A program made the position numbers and the translations under genes. This document shows, piece by piece, positions 57,182 to 64,000 of a stretch of 64,000 bases of DNA (positions are counted from its first letter, which is position 1; each line of letters begins with the position of its first letter). The notes under the pieces are model-generated. The model did no database searches, was not told the DNA's origin, and worked only from the letters and a program-made list of their open reading frames with translations. The stretch is taken from assembly GCA_025594325.1 (NCBI GenBank), contig JANHCV010000003.1, positions 744,001-808,000 of the forward strand, read 5' to 3'. This DNA is from Blastocladiella emersonii ATCC 22665. Its lineage: Eukaryota; Blastocladiomycota; Blastocladiomycetes; Blastocladiales; Blastocladiaceae.

Positions 57182-60105
57182 ATGCTGGACCACCTCTACG
57201 GGAAGCCGTCGACCACCTGGAAGCGCTTCGAGGCGCTCCTGGTCGCGCTCGTCTCGTACGCTCGCCTCGTCGCTGCACGCCCGAGTGCCTCTTGCGCTGA
57301 CCACCTCCATCCAGGCTCAAGATCCTCAAGGCCTACCACAACCGCCCCGCGCCCGGCGGCCGCTTCGTCCGCGGCCTCGACGCCAAGCTCAAGCGCTTCG
57401 CGCCGTGGCAGATTGTCCTCGGCACCCTCACGTCCGGCTACCTGCTCTCCAAGTTCAGTCTCTTCACCTTCATGAACTGTACGCTTCCTGCTGTACCGGT
57501 TTCGGCCAGCCTGATCTGACTCTGCGACGCGACCGCGTGTAGCCACGGAACCCTATGCTCGCTACGTACGATGGTCACCGACAGACCGCTCGCTAGTCGC
57601 GCTCACACGACACCCGCTCTGTAGTACAATCGCAACTTCTACCGCGCGACGTGGATCATGGTCGCGCTCGACGCCGGCTTCTGGACCGCCATGAACATCA
57701 AGCCCAAGATCCTGCGCGACGTGTGCAGCATCCTGTTCACGCTCTTCTACCTCGTCTTCGCCAACCGCGCCGACTACAAGGTGCGCCGCCTGCGCGCCTC
57801 GCCGACCCTCGACATGATGCGGCTGTCGTGGGAGAAGCAGCGGCACCCGCTGTTCCGCCTCGCGTCGCGCGCCATGCAACCCAAAATCACCTGGCGCGGG
57901 AAGCGCGTCGAGCTGCCACGGCCGCCGACCGCGTACGGGTACAACCCGGCGGATCCCAACACGACGCGCACGGTGCTGTCGCTCTTCTTCGCGGGCGCCG
58001 TGGCCGACCTCGCGCACGTCCGCAACGTGATCCTGCACTTCCCCGGCGGCGGGTTTGTGTGCATGGACCCGTCGATCCACGAGGACTACCTCGTCGAGTG
58101 GGCGCACCTGGCGCCGCACACGCTCGTCGTCGCCGTCGACTACGCCAAGGCCCCCGAGTACCCGTACCCGTACGCGCACGAGGAGCTGTTCGAGCTGTAC
58201 AAGCTGATCCGCGAGACCAACGGCGAGTGTCTCGGGCTTGCCGGGTGGACCGCCGATTTCGCCGTCACCACCGTCACCAACGGCCGCGCCGCCCACACCA
58301 CGGAGCGCCGCCGGTGCGCGCCCATCGTGATCGCCATGTCCGGCGACTCGGCCGGCGGCAACCTCGCGGCCGGCGTCGTGACCCGGTGCATCGAGGCCAA
58401 GGTCCCGCTCCCCGACTCGCTCGTGCTCATCTACCCGCACCTCGACATCGACATGGCGTGTTGGCTCTCGCCGCAGACCACGGAGCTGCTCCGCGTCGAG
58501 TCGGCCAAGCACGTCAACGCCCACGTCGACATTCACCGCACCGCGAGCGTCGGCCACCTCAGCCAGCTGCACCTCAGCGCCCTTGCGACCACGACGGCCG
58601 CGGCCGCGGCGGCCGCCGTCTCGGCGCCGACCAGCCCGCGCGGGCTCGGCCCCGCGGGCACGTCGTCGGGTGTCCTCGACCACTCGGCGCCCATGTCGTC
58701 GCTCTCCATCAACACCAATATGGACGCGTCGGGCTCGTCGTCGTCGGGCGGCGGCCTGCAGCGCAAGCGCAGCTTCTTCGAGATGGCCTCGTCCAAGCTG
58801 TCGGCGCTGCGCACGCAGAAGCCGCACACCGTGTTCGACGACTACGGCAACCCGACTTCGGCGCACCCGCCGTCGTCGGCCATCGACGCCACGCCGACGG
58901 GCACCGGTACCGCGACGCCGCCGCCGCCCAAGTCGCCGTACCGCGGTCCCTCGGCCACGTACCCGCTGCCTCCGTCGACGGGCGGTCCCGCGGCGCTCGC
59001 GCGGCACGGCGGGGCGACGGCGGGCTCGACGCTGGCACTGACGTCGCACATGGCCAACTTCAACGACCGGGTGCTGACGCCCGAGACGATGCGGGCGCTG
59101 GCGCTCCTGTACCTCGGCCCGTCGCCGATCCCGATCGACCTCGAGCGCGACTACTACCTGTCGCCCGTCCGCACCCCCGACGCGATCCTCGCGCAGTTCC
59201 CCAAGACGTACCTCGTGTGCGGCGAAAAGGACCCGCTCGTCGACGACACCATCACCATGGCGGGCCGGATCCGCGAGGCCAAGCAGCGCGCGTGGCACCG
59301 GAGTCTCGGGCGGCCCCGGCCCCGCGACACGGATGTTGCGGAGGTCGTGATCCTCGAGGGCGTCTCCCACGCGGTGCTCCAGATGATGGCGTTCCTCCCC
59401 GAGGCCAAGGACACGTGCCGCCTGATCCACGGGTGGTTCAACGAGACGTTCCACCCGGCCGGCGAGCCCGCGGTCGCTAAGATGGCGGCCGCGGCCGCGC
59501 AGCAGCAGGCGCGGTCGACCACGAGCGCTACCATGGGCTCGCGCACCACGTCGCGGTCCAAGTTCACGATCGGCGCCGACCACGAGGGCCTGCACAGCCT
59601 CGTCGGCAGCAATGGGTCGGCCGGCTCGTCCTTCGCCGCCGACGACGCGTCGCCGCAGCCCACGGTCGTCCACCGCACGCAGCAGCCGCGCAGCCGGTCC
59701 GCGTCGCCCGTGCGCCCGTCGTCGTCGTCATCCAACACGCCGACGCCGCGCACGGCTACCGCCACCTCGGCGTCGCAGCGGCCCAAGCTCGGGTCGGCAC
59801 ACGTCGACGAGGAGGTGAGCCTGCTGACGGGCAGCGAGGCGGACGATGATGACGATGACGACGACTACCTCGAGTTCCGCGACCAGGCGCACGTCGACCA
59901 GGCGCGGCTCCTGCAGCGGCGCACCATGCACCTGAGCCACGGGCTTTTCGGGTCCCAGGAGCAGGCGGATAAGGCGTTCCGGCAGAAGATTGGGACGGGT
60001 ACGCCGACCAAGCGCGCGGCGTCGACGACGGGGACGCCGAGCGGGAAGGCGGTGGCGCCGGTCGTCACGGTGCGCACGGCGAGTCCCGCGCGCAAGGCGG
60101 AGTGA
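57182..60105 (+). CDS. HSL-family alpha/beta hydrolase with long disordered tail
   Basis: Exons 57182-57255, 57315-57478, 57543-57565 (23 nt) and 57625-60105; 913 residues. N-terminal hydrophobic segments (FEALLVALVSLKILKAY, WQIVLGTLTSGYLLSKFSLF, then WIMVALDAGFWTAM and VCSILFTLFYLVFA) suggest membrane attachment. The catalytic domain has oxyanion motif HFPGGGF (about 225-230), VAVDYAKAPEYPYPYAHEEL, nucleophile GDSAGG (Ser329), acid in CGEKDPLVDD (D623) and base in GVSHAVLQM (H669), the order of hormone-sensitive-lipase-type esterases and steryl acetylhydrolases. A Ser/Thr/Pro-rich insert of about 200 residues separates Ser from Asp. After His, 240 residues of disorder include an Asp run. Probably hydrolyses lipid esters at the ER or lipid-droplet surface; substrate unknown. 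Confidence 0.88.
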
Positions 60106-60257
60106 TGAAGGAGGGTGGAAGAAAGGAAGCGTGTGTGTGCGCTTCGCGGTTGTTGTGTCACTCTTTTTGCACTTGCATCTCTCTCTCCCCATTGATAATC
60201 GATCCAGATGCGTTTCTCGAAGAGCAAGTGTATGTACAGGTTGAGAAGGACAGGGAC

Positions 60258-60921
60258 CTAGCTGTGGTCGTTGTACGACTTCTTGTCGTAGTGCGACGAG
60301 CGGCGGTACTCGGCGAGGAAGCCGCGGAAGTTGAAGTGGTCCGCGTTCGTCTTGTCGCTCTTGACTGCCGACACGAGAGAACGTCAGTCCACGTTCGCAG
60401 AACCACGGCGAGAAGTACATACGCACAACGAGCCCAGGCTTCACCGTCAACAAGATCCCATCGACCGCGACCTCCGTCCCGGCGCGCAGTGCCTTGGCGA
60501 CAGGATCCACGCCCTCCTCCGTCTGCGCCCCCGGCAACCCGCGCGCGAGCTCCGCCGGCAACTCGGCCTTGTGCACGAACTGGACGAGCCCCCACTTCGT
60601 CGGGCGGTGCGTGACCACGTCCTTGGTGATGCGCACGTCCTCGAGCGCGCCGTACCGCTCAAAGTGCCGCGCCACCGACGCCTCGCGCAGGCGCGGGTAG
60701 TCGCGCGTCGTCGCCGCGAAGAAGAGCGCGGGGCGTTGTGACGCGATGTCCTTGCGCAGGTGCGCCAGCGACGCGGTGCCGGGAGCGGGGCGGGCGGGTG
60801 TGCTGCCGCGGACGGCGGGGCGCGCGGAGGAGGGCGAGGTGGCGGCGGTGCCGGGGGCGAAGGTGCCGGACTTGGGCCCGAGGGTCTGGGCGAGCTTTGT
60901 GATGCGTTTTGCGCGTTCCAT
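60258..60921 (-). CDS. Small RRM-like protein
   Basis: Exons 60921-60423 and 60364-60258 (58-nt intron with GTATGT donor); 201 residues. After an Ala/Pro-rich leader containing LAHLRKDIASQRP it reads ALFFAATTRDYPRLREASVA, then RHFERYGALEDVRITKDVVT and KWGLVQFVHKAELPAELARG, consistent with an RRM's beta1, helix, beta2 and RNP1 beta3. It then gives VDGILLTVKPGLVVLKSDKT across the splice and HFNFRGFLAEYRRSSHYDKK at the end. Probably an RNA-binding protein; a mitochondrial or ribosomal role is possible but not shown. RNP aromatic positions are only partly kept. It converges on the hydrolase gene. Confidence 0.65.
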
Positions 60922-61111
60922 TGCAGATTTAGGAGTTGTGGAGAGAGCGGGGGCGGACGCGACCAAAGCTTCTCGGTCGGCCGGCGGCCCCGATCACCGC
61001 GTCACCTGCCGTCGCCTGAGCGCCTCGCACTTCCCTCCTCCCCTTCCCTCTCTTCCCCTCGTTCATTGCAACGGATTACCGCGAACCCACTCACTGCAAC
61101 GTAACCATACC

Positions 61112-61937
61112 ATGACATCCGACTCGGGCGAAGACGTCACGTACCCGCGCTTCGTGCTGCCGGGCGAGCGCGTCGCGTGCCTGATCAAGGACGAGGCCGA
61201 CACCGCCGACAGCGGGCCCATTGTCGTCAAGCTCGGGCCCGGGCTCGTGCAGGAGAAGGGGTGGGTCGTCACCACCAAGGCCGGCATGCTCGACCACGAC
61301 CCCGAGACCAACGCGTGGATTGTCGAGTCGGACCAGAAGCGGGTACGGCCGTTTCCGAAGCGAAATGAAGCCGAGGCTAACACGATCCCCAACGTAGTAC
61401 GTGCCCGTCGTCGGCGAGAACGTGGTGGGCGTGATCACGCACAAGCTGGGCGAGGCGTTCCGCGTGGACATTGGGACCGCGCACCCGGCGGTGCTCTCGT
61501 ACATGGCCTTCGAGGGCGCGTCCAAGCGCAACCGGCCGAACCTGGACGTCGGCGACCTGGTCTACGCGCGCGTCGCCGTCGCCAGCAAGGACATGGACCC
61601 GGAGCTCGAGTGCACCAACCCGCGCACCCACAAGGCCGACGGGTTCGGCCACCTCGCCGCGGGGTTCCTCGCCAAGGTCCCGCTCGCCTTTGCCCGCCGC
61701 CTGTTCGAGGACCCGAACTGCGCTCCGCTCAAGGCCCTCGCCAAGCACTTCACGTTCGATATGGCGATCGGGCTCAACGGCCGCGTCTGGGTCAACGCCG
61801 GCGGCTCCAACCCCGCTACCACGGTCCACATCGCGCACGCGATCCAGGTCGCCCCAACATTGGCCGACAAGGCCTTCGAGGTGCACGTCAAGGAGGCGGC
61901 GCTCGCTGTCAAGCGCGGGCGCACGGACCAGTCCTAG
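61112..61937 (+). CDS. RRP40: Exosome complex component Rrp40
   Basis: Exons 61112-61342 and 61398-61937 (55-nt intron, phase 0); 256 residues. Splicing yields KRYVPVVGENVVGVITHKLG, the opening of the S1 domain. Then come FRVDIGTAHPAVLSYMAFEG, RPNLDVGDLVYARVAVASKD, DGFGHLAAGFLAKVPLAFAR and a C-terminal KH-like region with MAIGLNGRVWVNAGG (the GxNG/GxNGRVW element of Rrp40). The N-terminal domain begins RFVLPGERVACL. Rrp40 is one of three S1/KH cap proteins of the nine-subunit RNA exosome, used in nuclear and cytoplasmic 3'-5' RNA decay. The length matches the family. Only 35 bp separate its stop from the convergent sorting-nexin gene. Confidence 0.94.
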
Positions 61938-61972
61938 GGGTTTCGTATATACACATAATTTATTTCTCTCCT

Positions 61973-64000
61973 TCATCCCGCCCCTGACGCCGTACCCGCG
62001 ACGCCCAGCGCCTCGACCAGCGCGTCGAGCGTCGTATACAACAAGTGCCGGTTGAGCAGCTGGTTCTGGAGCAACGACGTGACCCGCGTCGCCGCGCGCG
62101 TCGCGTTCTGGCGCCCGACGACGCCGCCGAGCAGCTCGGGCACCAGCGTCAGCAGCGTCTGTTTCGCGCTGACCTTGACGCGCTCGCGCTCCGCGGCCGT
62201 TGGCGCCGGCCACTCCGTGTTCCACTTGCCGCCCGGCCACAGCAGCGCGTCGAGGGACGACACGTACCCCGCGACCATGGCGGGCGAAGAGAGGTACGCG
62301 ACGGCGGTGCCGAGCCGCCGGTCAATCGTCTCGCCCAGCAGCTGCTGCAGGACGATCAGGATCGCTTGCCGGCGCAGCCAGTTGTTCTTCTCCTTGAGAT
62401 CGAACACCTCGATGAACAGCTCGCTGAACACGGATGCTGCCGCCGTCTCTTCGGTCCGCGCCGAGGTGGAGGTGGATGAAGGGGAGGGGAACAGCGCGTC
62501 GCTGCTCGTGCTGAGTTCCTGGAGCCACCGCGCCGCCGCGGTGCCGAGACCCGATGGTGCGTCGGGGCCGAAGCCCGGGAAGCGGAGGAACCCGGACGAG
62601 GATGACGAGGACGCGGACGCGGCGCCGACGGGAGCGGCCGCGGTCGCCGACGAGGCCGAGTCGGTGCTGCCGGGCGTCAGCGCCTCGAGCCCGCTCGCGA
62701 TCTTCTTCTGCCACTGCCGCATCAGCGACATGCCCGACGTCTTGTTCCCGAGCTGCTGCTGCGGCTGCGGCGCGCTGCCCGTGAGCCCGGCAAACAGCCC
62801 CGCCGCACCCCCTCCCGCACCCGAGAAGCTGCCGCGCTTGCGCAGGAGGATCTGCTGCTGCTGCAGCTGCAACCCGGCGACGTCGAGTTCCTCCTGGCAG
62901 ATGAACTGGCGGAACGCGGGCGAGTCAGCGACGTCCGGGTGCGTGCAGAGCGCCTGGAGGTACTTGGAGAGTTTCTCCATGCGGCTGGCGGCGAGCGCGT
63001 GGAGCAGGGTGCCGCCCATGAACGCGTTGGGCGCCTTCTTGGGCAGCTCGTACCCCGCCAGGACCGCGGGGAACTGCGCCTTGAGCAGCTGGTGCAGCAC
63101 GAGGAACTCGGAGAAGCGGCGCGTCACGACCCACCCGGGCCCCGCGGACTGCCCGGTGTCGCCGTACACCTGCTTCACCTCGACCACGTACAGCGCAAAG
63201 TCCTTGGTCCCGTCCGACTCGAGCGTGAACGAGGACACGGACACGGCGCACTTGGCGCCCCCGCCGCTTCCGCTTCCCGCGAGAAGGGAGTAGGGCGCGT
63301 CGCGCCGGTCGTCCTGGATCTCCTGCCACAGCAGCTCGCGCATCTCGTCGCGCAGCATCGCTTTCGACTTGGTCAGGATCTTGATCAGCTCCGCGTTCTT
63401 GTTGGCGCGCCGCGCCGAGCCCAGCAGCGAGTCCACGATCGCCTCCTGCTGCGACAGACGGTCGAGCGACTGCCGGATCGTGCTGCGGCCGGACGTCGCG
63501 GCGGGAAGCGGCATCGCGGGCACGCTCGTCGACGAGCTCGCCGACGACTGGCTCGCGCCGCGCACGTGCGATGGTGGCGCTGCAGGAGGCGCGGGGTCGG
63601 CAGAGACGAGGTCGAGCACCCCGCCGCCGCTGTCGGGATCCGCCAAATTGAGCGTCGACGCGGACGACGATGATGCGGCGCGCGACGACGCGAGCGGGCG
63701 CGGCGACCGCGGCGGCGGGTCGAGCAGGTCGTCGGCGGTCGTCAGGATCGACCGGAGCTCCGCGGCCACGGTCTCGACCGCGTCCGACGGCAGCAGCGCG
63801 TCCTCGTCGAGCAACCGCAGGTCGAGGACCGCGCCGTCGCCGCCACCGTTACTCGCTGCGGGCGTCGCGGCGGCGGCGGTGGGCTCGTCGGCCGTCGTCT
63901 CGCCTATGGCGGCAGCGCTCGCGCGGCGGCCGAGCGCAAGGGCGGCCTCGACCTCGGCGATAAACGCCGCGTCGTTGATGAGGGCCAGGTACAGGTCGCT
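61973..64000 (-). CDS. Mdm1/SNX13-type sorting nexin, 5'-truncated by the window edge
   Basis: The minus-strand frame is open from 64000 to the stop at 61973 (675 codons visible). The visible start, SDLYLALINDAAFIAEVEAA, could be the end of an upstream domain. An Ala/Ser-rich linker and the helix RQSLDRLSQQEAIVDSLLGS precede a PX domain (about 63250-62890) with WVVTRRFSEFLVLHQLLKAQ, FPAVLAGYELPKK and LHALAASRMEKLSKYLQALC. After a Ser-rich spacer comes a nexin-C domain (about 62440-62000): LFIEVFDLKEKNNWLRRQAI, LLGETIDRRLGTAVAYLSS and GVVGRQNATRAATRVTSLLQ. This PX plus nexin-C order is that of Mdm1/SNX13/SNX25, which tether the ER to vacuoles, lysosomes or lipid droplets. PXA and RGS domains would lie beyond the window. 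Confidence 0.88.
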   Translation of the reverse strand, partial: SDLYLALINDAAFIAEVEAALALGRRASAAAIGETTADEPTAAAATPAASNGGGDGAVLDLRLLDEDALLPSDAVETVAAELRSILTTADDLLDPPPRSPRPLASSRAASSSSASTLNLADPDSGGGVLDLVSADPAPPAAPPSHVRGASQSSASSSTSVPAMPLPAATSGRSTIRQSLDRLSQQEAIVDSLLGSARRANKNAELIKILTKSKAMLRDEMRELLWQEIQDDRRDAPYSLLAGSGSGGGAKCAVSVSSFTLESDGTKDFALYVVEVKQVYGDTGQSAGPGWVVTRRFSEFLVLHQLLKAQFPAVLAGYELPKKAPNAFMGGTLLHALAASRMEKLSKYLQALCTHPDVADSPAFRQFICQEELDVAGLQLQQQQILLRKRGSFSGAGGGAAGLFAGLTGSAPQPQQQLGNKTSGMSLMRQWQKKIASGLEALTPGSTDSASSATAAAPVGAASASSSSSSGFLRFPGFGPDAPSGLGTAAARWLQELSTSSDALFPSPSSTSTSARTEETAAASVFSELFIEVFDLKEKNNWLRRQAILIVLQQLLGETIDRRLGTAVAYLSSPAMVAGYVSSLDALLWPGGKWNTEWPAPTAAERERVKVSAKQTLLTLVPELLGGVVGRQNATRAATRVTSLLQNQLLNRHLLYTTLDALVEALGVAGTASGAG

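Noticed and set aside
57562-59673. 703-codon minus-strand frame opposite the hydrolase
   Set aside because: A shadow of the HSL-type gene, whose plus strand carries HFPGGG, GDSAGG and the Asp/His motifs.

Overview
This is a GC-rich (roughly 60-65 %), intron-containing eukaryotic nuclear segment. It looks like a zoosporic fungus, most probably Blastocladiomycota (Allomyces-like). That placement is an inference from gene content: Chs5 and ABCA proteins, a Siva-like protein, a dynein roadblock light chain (a microtubule-motor subunit), a DUF4470 protein, and a protein with W..SGLPL motifs next to LRRs, a style I associate with this group. No marker here settles the species. Introns are short (about 40-110 nt, a few longer). 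Donors are mostly GTACG or GTGCG and acceptors mostly TAG.

Layout. 1-9.5 kb is gene-poor: a coiled-coil protein, transposon copy 1 (2790-5401, element gene on the minus strand), a small helical protein and an LRR protein. 10-27.4 kb is compact and largely alternates in strand: a DUF1295 membrane protein, a Chs5-like exomer protein, three low-complexity Ser/Arg/Pro-rich proteins, Tan1/THUMPD1, Mrm2/FtsJ methyltransferase, dynein roadblock, mitoribosomal mS35, threonine aldolase, a secreted protein and Coa4. 28-38 kb holds lineage-specific genes: a helical protein, a 1019-aa DUF4470 protein, a SET protein, a gene carrying a 17-bp tandem duplication, and an acidic protein. 38.4-48.4 kb has a 12-exon half-size ABCA transporter, an RNI-type LRR protein and eIF3a. 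48.7-52 kb is repeat-rich: a 26-bp minisatellite, an AT palindrome and a Siva homologue. Transposon copy 2 (52036-54647) is in inverted orientation relative to copy 1. 54.9-64 kb encodes a secreted polybasic repeat protein, an HSL-type hydrolase, an RRM-like protein, exosome Rrp40 and a 5'-truncated Mdm1/SNX13-type sorting nexin.

Most conserved genes are housekeeping: RNA modification and decay (Tan1, Mrm2, Rrp40), translation (eIF3a, mS35), respiratory assembly (Coa4) and trafficking (Chs5-like, Mdm1-like, dynein light chain). The two transposon copies have the same length (2612 bp), encode the same protein, carry 88-bp terminal inverted repeats and are each flanked by a different 9-bp target duplication, so the family moved recently. 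Exon structures were derived by eye. For each multi-exon model I checked that the summed exon lengths give an intact frame and, where the family is known, that splicing restores conserved motifs.
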